Notes under the pieces: model-generated
What the model was told of the DNA's origin: nothing
The model's database searches: none
Seen by the model: only the letters and a program-made list of their open reading frames with translations
Made by a program: the position numbers and the translations under genes
Part shown: piece by piece, positions 7,958 to 17,091 of the stretch
Position numbering within the stretch: position 1 is the stretch's first letter
Layout: every line of letters starts with the position of its first letter
From: Bacteroides caecigallinarum
Lineage (GTDB): Bacteria; Bacteroidota; Bacteroidia; Bacteroidales; Bacteroidaceae
DNA length: 53,782 nt
Reading direction: 5' to 3'
Assembly (NCBI RefSeq): GCF_016901995.1
Contig: NZ_JACJLE010000025.1
Coordinates: forward strand, 1-53,782

Positions 7958-9995
7958 TCAATGCTGATTTTAATTTTTCAGACCATTCATTAACTTTATT
8001 CTTATTATCGAACCAATATTCTTCAAGCATTGGGATGATATCATACTCTACCACTCCCCTTAAAAAATCATCAGTAACATCCACAGGATTTTTAAAACAT
8101 AAATAGCTGTGACCTATTTCAAATCCGCTTCCTAAAGAATCATCCTCTATTATCTTTTTATTAAGTTCTATTATTTTCCTGACTAGTTTTTCAAGTTTTG
8201 GATTTGTTACCGATGAACATTTCTTCTTAAAACCTTCTGTTTCAAATCCTGGTTTGATATTAAAGAAACTGAATCTTCGGCGAAGAGCATAATCTATCAT
8301 AGCTAGACTTCTGTCGGCTGTGTTCATCATTCCTATTATATATAGATTTTCCGGAACATAGAACTTTTCGCCTGTATAAGCCAGTGTCATCTTATTCTTT
8401 TCGCCACGATAATCTTTTTCAATAAGCATAAGCAGTTCACCGAAAATCTTTGACAGATTACCTCTATTTATTTCATCAATTATAAAGAAGTAGTCCTTAT
8501 CCCTATTATTCTTTGCAAGGGTGCAGAAATCATAGAAGATTCCTTTTCGAAGAATAAACTTATCTTCTACAGGTCTGTATCCCATTATAAAATCTTCATA
8601 CGAATAATTTTGGTGAAACTGTATGAAGCATATACGACTGTCATCTTTAACTCCCATAACAGAATAGGCCAATCTTTTAGCGCTGAACGTCTTTCCCACA
8701 CCTGGCGCCCCTTGTAGAATTACATTCTTCTTTACTTTCAACTGGTGAGATAGTCTATCGTAATCCTTTTCATCCATGAATACTTCATTAAGGAAATCCG
8801 ATTTACTGTATTTCTCCAAAGGCACAACATCCGGCAACTTATTGCTTTCTCTGATAAGATCAATGATAATCTCATATTCAGCACAAGTCAATTTAAAGAA
8901 ACTACCATTAGGATTAACAAGGAATTCCATATTTCTCAGTTCCGCTATTTCCTTAATAGTAGAAAAGTCTATAGGTGAAGATAATGTCTCTGTTTTCCTG
9001 AACATTATCTTTTCTCCATCATTGGCTTTTGCCACTTCGGCAAGTCCTAAAATCTGTTTTGTAGGATTTGATTCATAACATACTACAATATCACCTTCCT
9101 TGGCATCAATAAAATTCTGATAAATACGTCGCTTGTTGCCGTTATCATTAAATAAAGTATAGTCCTGAATCTCTCCAACTACCCATTCAGACATACTCCA
9201 GACCTTAGGGTTGGCATTAAGCCACCAATAGTTTTTGTTTTTTATGGGTACGGGAACAGATTCCATCACTTTATAATTATCAACATTAAAAATCTTCTTA
9301 TTCTCACTTTTGCCAGCTATTGAGAACTTTATAGGCTTACTAATGGAATATACAAAATCGACTGTAGCAGTTTTCATATAGTGATCAGGATAACAATCAC
9401 TTGTCATTACGTTTTTAAGCATATGACGCAAATCAGAATCGTACATCAATATTTCGGATATTTCATCATACAACTTATATACCATAATAACAGCTTCCGC
9501 TTTCTTGGCAAACAATTCTTTCCCATTAATTTCTTTGAATATTTTTTTCGCAACAGCCGGCTTGTATATATAATATTTATCAGGGAAACGAAGCCATAAA
9601 TATATACTTATCACAGTATAACTCTGAAAATGATTTTTATTTCCATCAATATCCCATTTTGAATGAATATACTTAATTCCTTCTATAAATGACTCTATTC
9701 GTATAACCAAGTCTTGACTTTCATCATACAACATTTTAAACAACAAACGTACTTCTTCAGGATAAGATTCCGCATAGCTTCTTATCATTTTACCTGGAAA
9801 ATTATTCATGAATGCCAATAAATTCCTTGTTCTTAATAAAGACGATTTTAACATTGAAGAAAAATCCTTAGCATCAATATCCCAATTATCCTGGAAGCAC
9901 TTTACAGCCTTCCATTTGTATATCTCATATGGTATCGTATCATTAAATTTTTCTTTGTACTCGTGTATTAGTTCTTTCAACTTTAAATTATTCAT
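7950..9995 (-). CDS. mcrB: McrB-type AAA+ GTPase with N-terminal EVE (PUA-like) reader domain
   Basis: Motor and DNA-recognition subunit of a type IV restriction system. Residues 1-240 form a helical N-terminal domain with no motif I can name. Residues about 255-380 look like an EVE domain (start YWWLNANPKVW), a fold that reads modified bases. The AAA+ domain follows: Walker A GAPGVGKT (429-436), Walker B FFIIDEINRG (503-512) and the McrB signature MNTADRS (557-563) with DYALRRRF after it. The 681-residue chain appears intact. It lies between a 151-residue unknown protein (upstream, 21-nt gap) and mcrC (overlap). The EVE assignment is from pattern; the partner residues of its base pocket were not checked. 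Confidence 0.9.
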   Translation of the reverse strand: MNNLKLKELIHEYKEKFNDTIPYEIYKWKAVKCFQDNWDIDAKDFSSMLKSSLLRTRNLLAFMNNFPGKMIRSYAESYPEEVRLLFKMLYDESQDLVIRIESFIEGIKYIHSKWDIDGNKNHFQSYTVISIYLWLRFPDKYYIYKPAVAKKIFKEINGKELFAKKAEAVIMVYKLYDEISEILMYDSDLRHMLKNVMTSDCYPDHYMKTATVDFVYSISKPIKFSIAGKSENKKIFNVDNYKVMESVPVPIKNKNYWWLNANPKVWSMSEWVVGEIQDYTLFNDNGNKRRIYQNFIDAKEGDIVVCYESNPTKQILGLAEVAKANDGEKIMFRKTETLSSPIDFSTIKEIAELRNMEFLVNPNGSFFKLTCAEYEIIIDLIRESNKLPDVVPLEKYSKSDFLNEVFMDEKDYDRLSHQLKVKKNVILQGAPGVGKTFSAKRLAYSVMGVKDDSRICFIQFHQNYSYEDFIMGYRPVEDKFILRKGIFYDFCTLAKNNRDKDYFFIIDEINRGNLSKIFGELLMLIEKDYRGEKNKMTLAYTGEKFYVPENLYIIGMMNTADRSLAMIDYALRRRFSFFNIKPGFETEGFKKKCSSVTNPKLEKLVRKIIELNKKIIEDDSLGSGFEIGHSYLCFKNPVDVTDDFLRGVVEYDIIPMLEEYWFDNKNKVNEWSEKLKSALND

Positions 9996-10016
9996 AGTAT
10001 TGATATTTAAATTTAT

Positions 10017-10472
10017 TTATAAGGCCTTCCCCGCCAATAACGATTCATACTGATAACTTGTATTCTCATAATACATAGAACTATTATAGTCATCAATTTT
10101 TGTAATAATCCATGAATTATAGACTTTTATAAGGGCACTAATTATGTCCCCATCCGAATTATCAGCAAATTTAAGGATAATACGTTGTACCACCTTGCCA
10201 ATATCCCAATGCGTAGGAATACCGTCTTCAGCCTTTGATACATTATCATAGTGTCCTGGAACTATACCATACTTATTAATGATTTCGTCTGTTACCTTAT
10301 CAATATTCTCGCAATGATATACCTCTGCCAATTCATAATAATGCTCAAGTCCTTTCCGACCTAAAGCATTGACAATGACACTACGTTTATTTTTTGTTTG
10401 CCTTCCGATATATTCTATTAAGCTGCATAAAAAGAACAAATCATTCTGTTTACTGTCTTCTCTTCCATTCAT
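10017..10472 (-). CDS. uncharacterised first gene of the McrBC operon
   Basis: A 151-residue soluble protein without signal peptide or membrane helix. The N-terminal part (LIEYIGRQTKNKRSVIVNALG) is helical and basic. The middle holds GIPTHWDIGKVVQRIIL and the C-terminus SWIITKIDDYNSSMYYENTS. I recall similar proteins beside toxin-antitoxin-like small genes (DUF3990/DUF3791 neighbourhoods), but this is memory and not a search. Here it is co-directional with mcrB, 21 nt upstream, and has the operon's consensus promoter in front of it. It may be a regulatory or accessory part of the defence system. Confidence 0.6.
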   Translation of the reverse strand: MNGREDSKQNDLFFLCSLIEYIGRQTKNKRSVIVNALGRKGLEHYYELAEVYHCENIDKVTDEIINKYGIVPGHYDNVSKAEDGIPTHWDIGKVVQRIILKFADNSDGDIISALIKVYNSWIITKIDDYNSSMYYENTSYQYESLLAGKAL

Positions 10473-10515
10473 TTTTTATTTCCTCGTTATAAATGACTAA
10501 AATACAATGTAGTCT

Positions 10516-10547
10516 CAAAAATAGTAAAAGAACTCTTTCCATGCAAA
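10516..10547 (-). promoter_or_regulatory. promoter of the McrBC operon
   Basis: On the minus strand: TTTG (10547-10544), a 20-bp spacer, then TATTTTTG (10523-10516). This is a full match to TTTG-N19-21-TAnnTTTG. The expected start near 10509 gives a leader of about 37 nt before the first gene. Confidence 0.72.
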
Positions 10548-10578
10548 CCAACAATAATTTTTTACCCCATACATATGA

Positions 10579-10618
10579 AAAATGAGCAACCCAAGCCCCA
10601 GCTCCGGTTGCTCATTTT
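10579..10618 (-). terminator. terminator of the sulfur/redox operon
   Basis: Perfect 13-bp inverted repeat AAAATGAGCAACC (10579-10591) / GGTTGCTCATTTT (10606-10618), located 22 nt after the stop of the NifX-like gene. On the minus strand the stem ends in TTTT. Confidence 0.8.
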
Positions 10619-10640
10619 GCACATCCCGCAATATTAAAAA

Positions 10641-11015
10641 TCAATGATTATGACACTCATGTCCGTCCTCACCATGATGGCTGCATGCCTCGCCAGAGTC
10701 TTTCAACTCACCTTTGAGATAAGCCTCAACTACATCCATTACAGGACCGCTGCAACCTCTCACCACCTCGATTCCGCAAGACGATAATTTGTTTAGGGCA
10801 CCCATACCCATATTACCAGCCAGCATAAGTGTTATGCCGTCTTCCTGAAGCTGGTATGCAATGTTCGATTTACAGCCGCATCCTTCAGGTGAAGGCATGA
10901 TTTCTGTTTTTGCAACTTCATTATTATCATTGACAGTTATAATCGTGTAGAACGCACAATGTCCGAAATGGTCGTCAATATTGCCATTTCTTGTAGGTAA
11001 TGCTATTTTCTTCAT
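10641..11015 (-). CDS. NifX/NifB-type (dinitrogenase iron-molybdenum cofactor biosynthesis family) protein
   Basis: Small metal- or cluster-binding protein of the PF02579 fold. It begins MKKIALPTRNGNIDDHFGHC, and the DxHFGHC pattern is the family hallmark; MLAGNMGMGALNKL is the second conserved loop. It has CGC at the end of the first half and a His/Cys-rich tail (CSHHGEDGHECHNH), which suggests metal binding. There are no nitrogenase genes nearby, so a role in nitrogen fixation is not implied. It is last in the operon with a MarR regulator (24-nt gap) and the multidomain CoA-disulfide reductase, which suggests iron-sulfur or sulfide-related work. Confidence 0.85.
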   Translation of the reverse strand: MKKIALPTRNGNIDDHFGHCAFYTIITVNDNNEVAKTEIMPSPEGCGCKSNIAYQLQEDGITLMLAGNMGMGALNKLSSCGIEVVRGCSGPVMDVVEAYLKGELKDSGEACSHHGEDGHECHNH

Positions 11016-11039
11016 ATATCTATAAAATTAAAATAATAC

Positions 11040-11417
11040 TTACATTTTTTCTCCATTACCGCACGCGAAGAACTCACTCAAAAGTTCCGGTACGGGCAGA
11101 CCTTCGCATTTCAGTTTCTCCATACAGTGCATGGCCTCCGTTGTGAGAGAGAAATAAATCTGGCGTTTGTCCTTGTCGCCGAAATCCCTTATCAGAAATC
11201 CCTTGTCCTCTATCGAGCGAAGGACTTTTGAAAGGTGCGACGACTTAAATCCCGTGATTTGTGAAATCTCTCCTGCGGCAACTTTCCTGCTGCCAATGCT
11301 GCACATCACCATAGCCTCGTTGAGTGATATACCGTAAATCTCCATAAGGCTATCCTCCAGTTCGGTGATAGCCTTATAAAGTTCACGCATCTTGCATATA
11401 CATGATATTTTCTCCAT
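11040..11417 (-). CDS. MarR-type transcriptional regulator
   Basis: A 125-residue winged-helix protein. The recognition region is GEISQITGFKSSHLSKVLRSIEDKG, followed by the wing (DFGDKDKRQIYFSLT) with the D-x-R pattern usual for MarR regulators. C6 and C8 near the N-terminus (SCICKM) could sense redox state or reactive sulfur; this is inference. It starts 3 nt after the stop of the CoA-disulfide reductase fusion and precedes the NifX-like gene, so it probably controls its own operon in response to sulfur species or oxidants. Confidence 0.82.
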   Translation of the reverse strand: MEKISCICKMRELYKAITELEDSLMEIYGISLNEAMVMCSIGSRKVAAGEISQITGFKSSHLSKVLRSIEDKGFLIRDFGDKDKRQIYFSLTTEAMHCMEKLKCEGLPVPELLSEFFACGNGEKM

Positions 11418-11420
11418 GCG

Positions 11421-13880
11421 TCAGATAAACAGATTTACGTTTGACTCCTGTGCTCTGTCCATGTATGTAGCTACTCCGCCTATCGTTACATTGTCGAGCA
11501 ACTCTTCTTTCTTCACTCCCATCACGTCCATCGACATCTGACAGGCTATGAATTCTACACCATTGTCAATAGCCTGTTGTCTGAGGGATTCCAGCGATTC
11601 GATACCCTTGTTCTTCATGATGTATCTCATCATCTTCGAGCCGATACCGCCCATATTCATCTTCGAGAGTTTGAGTTTCTTCGAGCTTGAAGGCAGCATC
11701 ATGCCGAACATCTTGCCGAAGATATCTTTCTGAACACTCGGTTTGCGTTCCTTCTTGATGGCATTCAGTCCCCAGAATGTGAAGAAGATGGTAACCTTCT
11801 TTCCTGTGGCAGCAGCTCCGTTTGCCAGTACGAATGTGGCAAGAGCCTTGTCGAGGTCATCGCTGAAAAGGATGAATGACTTTCCGTCTGCCGAAGATTG
11901 CTGCTTTACTGCCTCTGCGGCACATGCCGTAGCCTTCTCGATTACTACCTTATATATACCTGCAGAAGGTGAAGAAGATATGAACTTATTACCCGTAGTG
12001 CGGCACCATGATTCTGCATCTCGAGGGAAACCAGCATCTGTAGCCGATATCTCAAGTCTTTCTCCAGGTTTAAGTCCTTCCATTGTCTTTTTCAGTTTCA
12101 ATATCGGACCAGGGCACTGCATACCGCAGGCATCAACTTTTATAGTCTTTGCTTCGCTCTGTTCCACAACACACGAACATGCCTCTTTTGCTTCGGCAGC
12201 ACACTTCATGGCATCATCACCTGGAGTGCAGACTTTTGTCACGGCTGCCTTATATGTCTTTACACCGCCTATCAGATTGCGCACATCCTTGAACCCGTTT
12301 TCCTTCAGAATGTTCGATGCAAGATAACCTCTCAACCCTACTCCGCAATACAGGAACACAGGTTTGTCAGTCGGTATCTCGCCCATTCTGTCGCGCATAT
12401 CGTCAAGAGGGATATTTATCGAGCCGTGTATATTGCCCAAAGAATATTCGTCAGGAGTTCTCACATCTATAAGAGTGACTTTAGAAAGATCCGCATCGCG
12501 AAGCTCACGCCAGTAAAGCGGAGTCATCTTGCCTGAAAGGATGTTTCCTGCCACATAACCTGAAACAGCCACAGGGTCTTTTGCTGACGAGAACGGTGGA
12601 GCGTACGCATGTTCCAGTCTTGTAAGGTCATACACTGTACCTGCGTTTTTCACAACTAAAGCATACTCGTCTATACGCTTATCCACACCATCATAACCCA
12701 CAATCTGCGCTCCATACAGACGACCATCCTCCGGTGAGAAAGTAATCTTTATATCCATCTGCAACGCTCCGGGATAATAACCGGCGTGTGAGCCTGAATG
12801 TATAGTAGCCGAAAGATACGGTATTTCCATCTGTTTCAGACGCTTTGCAGGAAGACCTGTAGAAGCTACAGTAAGGTCGAACACCTTGGCAATGGCAGTT
12901 CCTATCGAACCTTCATATTTCACCTTATTGCCGAACACCATATTATCAGCCACAATTCTTGCCTGACGGTTTGCCGGTCCTGCAAGGAAGTTGAGCCATG
13001 GCTTGCCTGTTACTGGATGAGGGAACTCTATTGCATCGCCCACCGCATAAACATCGGCATCCGATGTCTGAAGAAATTCGTTTACGTAGATACCCTTCAT
13101 CTCGCCCAGTTTCAATCCTGCCTCTACCGCAAGTCTTGTCTCGGCACGTACACCGATAGAAAGTATCACCAGCTCGGCAGTAAGCGAAATTCCGGACTTG
13201 AAGTTTACATCGATGGAAGTGCCGTTATCCTTAAAAGACTCAACAGCCTGTTCAAGATACAGCTTCACGCCCTGCTGCTGCAAATGTTCGTGCACGAGTG
13301 CCGCCATGGAATAGTCGATAGGTCCCATCACCTGATTTGCCATTTCCACTACAGCCACTTCCATTCCTGCATGCTTGAGGCTTTCAGCCATCTCAAGACC
13401 GATAAAACCGCCACCCACAATAACGGCACGCTTTACAATGTTCTTGCTGATATATTCCTTGATTTTGTCAGTATCGTTTACGTTTCTCAGCGTGAATATG
13501 CCTTTGCTGTCTATTCCCTGCAATGGCGGAACCACAGGCGATGCTCCCGGCGACAACAGAAGTTTGTCATACTGCTCGGTATATTCCCTGCCATCCTTGG
13601 TACGCACAGCAACTGTCTTGTTCTTCACGTCAACCGATACAACTTCCGAATTTGTTCTAACGTCGATATTGAATCTCTTGCCGAAAGCCTCCGGAGTCTG
13701 AACGAAAAGTTTATTCCTGTCGCCTATCACTCCGCCGATATAATATGGCAATCCACAGTTGGCATACGAAATGTACTGCCCTTTCTCGAACATGATAATC
13801 TCAGCCTTCTCCGTGTTTCTGCGAATTCTTGCCGCTGCAGTGGCACCTCCAGCCACACCTCCTACTATAAGATACTTCAT
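11421..13880 (-). CDS. CoA-disulfide reductase fused to rhodanese, TusA and DsrE-like domains
   Basis: An 819-residue sulfur-handling flavoprotein. Residues 1-445: FAD/NAD(P)H-dependent disulfide reductase of the CoA-disulfide/persulfide type, with FAD motif GGVAGGATAAAR, the single catalytic cysteine in YANCGLPY (C42) and the NAD motif VGGGFIGLEMAE. Residues about 455-545: rhodanese domain with active-site loop YCGVGLRG (C512). Residues about 579-650: TusA/SirA domain with CPGP (C589). Residues about 667-819: DsrE/DsrF-like domain with a cysteine in FIACQMSMDVMG (C780). All four likely sulfur-carrying cysteines are present, so persulfide could pass along one chain. First gene of an operon with MarR and NifX-like genes. 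No consensus promoter was found just upstream; TTTCTTTG near 13931-13938 (minus) is a near match. Confidence 0.93.
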   Translation of the reverse strand: MKYLIVGGVAGGATAAARIRRNTEKAEIIMFEKGQYISYANCGLPYYIGGVIGDRNKLFVQTPEAFGKRFNIDVRTNSEVVSVDVKNKTVAVRTKDGREYTEQYDKLLLSPGASPVVPPLQGIDSKGIFTLRNVNDTDKIKEYISKNIVKRAVIVGGGFIGLEMAESLKHAGMEVAVVEMANQVMGPIDYSMAALVHEHLQQQGVKLYLEQAVESFKDNGTSIDVNFKSGISLTAELVILSIGVRAETRLAVEAGLKLGEMKGIYVNEFLQTSDADVYAVGDAIEFPHPVTGKPWLNFLAGPANRQARIVADNMVFGNKVKYEGSIGTAIAKVFDLTVASTGLPAKRLKQMEIPYLSATIHSGSHAGYYPGALQMDIKITFSPEDGRLYGAQIVGYDGVDKRIDEYALVVKNAGTVYDLTRLEHAYAPPFSSAKDPVAVSGYVAGNILSGKMTPLYWRELRDADLSKVTLIDVRTPDEYSLGNIHGSINIPLDDMRDRMGEIPTDKPVFLYCGVGLRGYLASNILKENGFKDVRNLIGGVKTYKAAVTKVCTPGDDAMKCAAEAKEACSCVVEQSEAKTIKVDACGMQCPGPILKLKKTMEGLKPGERLEISATDAGFPRDAESWCRTTGNKFISSSPSAGIYKVVIEKATACAAEAVKQQSSADGKSFILFSDDLDKALATFVLANGAAATGKKVTIFFTFWGLNAIKKERKPSVQKDIFGKMFGMMLPSSSKKLKLSKMNMGGIGSKMMRYIMKNKGIESLESLRQQAIDNGVEFIACQMSMDVMGVKKEELLDNVTIGGVATYMDRAQESNVNLFI

Positions 13881-14140
13881 AATGTATTATTGTTTTATTA
13901 TTTTATTCACCACTTAAAATATTTTCCACTGGAAACTTTTGCAAAGAAATAACTATTTTTCCAACAAACAAAATAATTAACATTTATTACGGATGATATG
14001 GAAAGAATTAAACGCCCAGCAAGAAAATTATTCTGAACTTGAAACAAAACATTTTTAATTTGACATTTTCTATAAATATAGATTATTTATAGATTTAGTA
14101 ATGTTATTTTCAGGTTTGTGACTTGAAGACATATAATAGA
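13881..14140. other. AT-rich intergenic stretch without a gene
   Basis: With the terminator at 14141-14172, this fills 315 bases between the CoA-disulfide reductase fusion and ettA. It should hold the promoter of the sulfur operon. I see only a degenerate -7 match (minus strand TTTCTTTG near 13931-13938) and no RNA-like or repeat structure. No reading frame here looks real. Confidence 0.5.
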
Positions 14141-14172
14141 AAAGCCGCTGAAGAACCCTCTCCAACGGCTTT
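14141..14172 (-). terminator. terminator after ettA
   Basis: Inverted repeat AAAGCCG (14141-14147) / CGGCTTT (14166-14172), 23 nt past the ettA stop on the minus strand. The stem is short and ends in TTT. Confidence 0.65.
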
Positions 14173-14195
14173 ATCCATATTATTATGAGTATCTA

Positions 14196-15884
14196 TCAAT
14201 CTTCCATCAGCTTGCGGTAACGTACCCTCTTAGGTTCCACATTGCCCATGCGCTTCATCTTGTTTTCTTCGTATTCAGTATATGAACCCTCGAAGTAGAA
14301 CACTTCGCTATTACCTTCGAAAGCAAGGATATGAGTACAAATACGGTCGAGGAACCAACGGTCGTGGCTAATTACTACGGCACATCCTGCAAAATCCTCA
14401 AGACCTTCTTCAAGGGCACGGAGAGTATTTACGTCGATATCGTTGGTAGGCTCGTCGAGAAGCAATACGTTGCCTTCTTCCTTCAGTGCCATAGCAAGGT
14501 GAAGACGGTTTCTCTCACCACCTGAAAGCATTCCGCAAAGTTTTTCCTGGTCAGCACCTGAGAAATTGAAGCGACTCAGGTATGCACGGGCATTGACATC
14601 ACGGTTACCCATACGGATAAGTTCGTTTCCACCGCTTATCACCTGATATACAGTCTTGTTAGGGTCGATATCCTTGTGCTGCTGATCGACGTATGCCACT
14701 TTTACAGTCTCACCTACTTCGAATTCGCCCTTGTCAGGAGTTTCAAGTCCCATAATCAGACGGAAGAGGGTTGTCTTACCGGCACCGTTAGGACCAATGA
14801 CACCTACTATACCGTTAGGCGGAAGCATGAAGTTGAGGTCGTCGAACAGAAGTTTGTCGCCGTATGCCTTAGCCACGTGCTTGGCTTCAATAACCTTGTT
14901 ACCGAGACGTGGTCCGTTAGGAATGAAGATTTCAAGTTTTTCTTCCTTAGCCTTAACGTCTTCGTTGAGGAGTTTGTCGTATGAGTTAAGACGTGCTTTA
15001 CCTTTGGCCTGACGTGCCTTAGGAGCCATGCGCACCCATTCAAGCTCGCGTTCGAGAGTCTTGCGACGCTTGCTGGCAGTCTTTTCTTCCATCTCCATAC
15101 GTTTTGTCTTCTGTTCAAGCCAGCTTGAATAGTTACCCTTCCATGGAATACCTTCGCCACGGTCGAGTTCCAGAATCCATCCTGCAACGTGGTCGAGGAA
15201 GTAACGGTCGTGAGTAACGGCAATTACTGTACCTTCATACTGCTGCAAGTGCTGTTCCAGCCAGTCGATACTTTCAGCATCAAGGTGGTTGGTAGGCTCG
15301 TCAAGAAGGAGGATATCAGGTTTCTGAAGAAGGAGACGGCACAATGCCACACGGCGGCGTTCACCTCCGGAGAGATTCTTCACCAACTGGTCTTCAGGCG
15401 GACAGCGCAGTGCGTCCATAGCACGTTCCAGCTTGCTGTCGAGGTTCCATGCGTCGGTAGCATCAATAATATCCTGCAGTTCTGCCTGGCGCGCGAAGAG
15501 TGCGTCCATCTTCTCAGGATCTTCGTAATATTCCGGCAGACCGAATTTATTGTTGATTTCTTCATACTCTGTCAGTGTATCTACGACCTGCTGAACACCT
15601 TCCATTACTACTTCTTTCACAGTCTTTGTATCGTCCAGCTGCGGTTCCTGAGCAAGATATCCCACTGAATATCCCTGAGAGAATACCACTTCGCCCTGGT
15701 AGCTTTTCTCGATACCGGCAATAATTTTCATCAAAGTTGACTTACCGGAACCGTTCAAACCTATGATACCGATCTTGGCTCCATAGAAAAAGGATAGGTA
15801 GATGTCTTTCAATACCTGCTTGTTGTTCTGGAATGACTTGCTCACTCCGACCATCGAAAAGATAATTTTTTTGTCGTCTGCCAT
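14196..15884 (-). CDS. ettA: EttA-type ABC-F translational throttle ATPase
   Basis: Cytosolic ABC-F protein that binds the ribosomal E site and gates early elongation according to energy state. It has two nucleotide-binding domains: the first with GLNGSGKST and signature LSGGERRRVAL, the second with GPNGAGKTT and LSGGERNRLHLA, joined by a charged linker (KRMEMEEKTASKRRKTLERE) and an arm region. Both Walker B motifs (ILLLDEPTNHLD, VLLLDEPTNDID) are complete. The length of 562 residues and the start MADDKKIIFSM fit EttA. No membrane domain is present. It follows the MFS gene by 9 nt and may share its transcript. Confidence 0.93.
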   Translation of the reverse strand: MADDKKIIFSMVGVSKSFQNNKQVLKDIYLSFFYGAKIGIIGLNGSGKSTLMKIIAGIEKSYQGEVVFSQGYSVGYLAQEPQLDDTKTVKEVVMEGVQQVVDTLTEYEEINNKFGLPEYYEDPEKMDALFARQAELQDIIDATDAWNLDSKLERAMDALRCPPEDQLVKNLSGGERRRVALCRLLLQKPDILLLDEPTNHLDAESIDWLEQHLQQYEGTVIAVTHDRYFLDHVAGWILELDRGEGIPWKGNYSSWLEQKTKRMEMEEKTASKRRKTLERELEWVRMAPKARQAKGKARLNSYDKLLNEDVKAKEEKLEIFIPNGPRLGNKVIEAKHVAKAYGDKLLFDDLNFMLPPNGIVGVIGPNGAGKTTLFRLIMGLETPDKGEFEVGETVKVAYVDQQHKDIDPNKTVYQVISGGNELIRMGNRDVNARAYLSRFNFSGADQEKLCGMLSGGERNRLHLAMALKEEGNVLLLDEPTNDIDVNTLRALEEGLEDFAGCAVVISHDRWFLDRICTHILAFEGNSEVFYFEGSYTEYEENKMKRMGNVEPKRVRYRKLMED

Positions 15885-15893
15885 ATTCTTTAT

Positions 15894-17066
15894 TTATTTA
15901 ATTGTTGAATTGCTTAGTGTTCTTTTCTGATAATATCTGCGTGTAAACAGAAGATAGCCTAACAGACCTGCCATACATATTCCGCCTGCCAGTGTCAAAG
16001 GATCTGATTGATAATATCTGCATACAAAAAATCCTAATGCTACTCCCATCATTATACCTATTTCCCACATCAGCTGATATGTATGATATCCCGTACCGCG
16101 TTCGCAATGTTTCGGCAACTTTATCATTATCTTCAGGTACTGGCACATGGCGGAAGCCACACCAAGTCCCATCATTACTCCGGCAGCACAGAGGACTATA
16201 TGATGCTGATATGACGAAACCAGATAAACTGACAATGTCATGAATATATATCCTGTCACAATCCGCACTATATCATCGGCTTTCCTCTTTATCTGCTTGG
16301 GGATGAACCAGAAGATTGCAAACCCAAGAACAATACAAAGATAGAAAAAATAATCGGGTTTACCGGCAACTACCGTTCCCAAAACAAAAGGCACAGTCAT
16401 CATATTTATTCCCGGAGGGATATTGCGGAAGAGGATAAACCTGTCGAAAGAAAACAATGGTGGTTCAAGTGGGGCACGGAAACAGATTTCTATCATCGAA
16501 ACAAGAAACAATGCCACTCCTGCAAAGGCTGCCGAAATGTACATCATATTGTTCAACGAGAAAATGGAAGACAGATACAGTCCTCCAGACAACCCCAGCA
16601 ACATACCGACTCCTCCCGAAAAGGCAAATACCCAATTGGCCTTGCTTCTGAACGAGCTAGGTGTGACATCAATTACCAGAGTGCTTCCTGTCACCATAAG
16701 CGCGATGGCGAACAATGCTCCCTGAAGGGCTCGCAAGGCATATACCATCCATATCTGATTGGCGTACGGATAAAGCAATCCGAGAAGCGCAAACAGCATT
16801 ATGCTCCTTGTACATACACTTTTACGCTTAAATGTATCTACAAGGTAGTTGTTGACTGCTCCTGGTAAAAACAATGCTATGCCGAACAAAGATGACACCA
16901 AAGATGCACCTGTAGGAGAATATCCCCATTTGCCTACAATCCAAGTCTGCAACACCGGAAAGAGCATGTAAACGCTTATGTACAATAATACATTGGAAAG
17001 AATAAGAAGTATGAAGTTCTTATTCCAGAAAACCTGTTCCGAAGTATTGTAAGAAGTACTAAACAT
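15894..17066 (-). CDS. major facilitator superfamily transporter
   Basis: A 390-residue membrane protein with about 12 hydrophobic helices. A typical MFS loop motif follows helix 2 (NYLVDTFKRKS, comparable to the GxLxDRxGRR signature). The start MFSTSYNTSEQVFWNKNF is common in Bacteroidetes MFS permeases. The substrate is unknown; there are no biosynthetic or regulatory partners other than ettA, 9 nt downstream. A terminator hairpin lies just upstream, leaving only about 25 nt for a promoter, and no consensus box is visible there, so expression may depend on read-through from panB. Confidence 0.85.
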   Translation of the reverse strand: MFSTSYNTSEQVFWNKNFILLILSNVLLYISVYMLFPVLQTWIVGKWGYSPTGASLVSSLFGIALFLPGAVNNYLVDTFKRKSVCTRSIMLFALLGLLYPYANQIWMVYALRALQGALFAIALMVTGSTLVIDVTPSSFRSKANWVFAFSGGVGMLLGLSGGLYLSSIFSLNNMMYISAAFAGVALFLVSMIEICFRAPLEPPLFSFDRFILFRNIPPGINMMTVPFVLGTVVAGKPDYFFYLCIVLGFAIFWFIPKQIKRKADDIVRIVTGYIFMTLSVYLVSSYQHHIVLCAAGVMMGLGVASAMCQYLKIMIKLPKHCERGTGYHTYQLMWEIGIMMGVALGFFVCRYYQSDPLTLAGGICMAGLLGYLLFTRRYYQKRTLSNSTIK

Positions 17067-17091
17067 ACATTATATCTTATAGAAAAAACAC

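Noticed and set aside
10641..11015. Nitrogen-fixation role for the NifX/NifB-like protein
   Set aside because: No nif genes are present and this fold has many members outside nitrogen fixation.
12798..13952. 384-codon open frame on the + strand across the CoA-disulfide reductase gene
   Set aside because: It lies antisense to a gene with clear domains and its translation shows no family motif; it is rich in His, Ser, Cys and Arg as shadow frames are.
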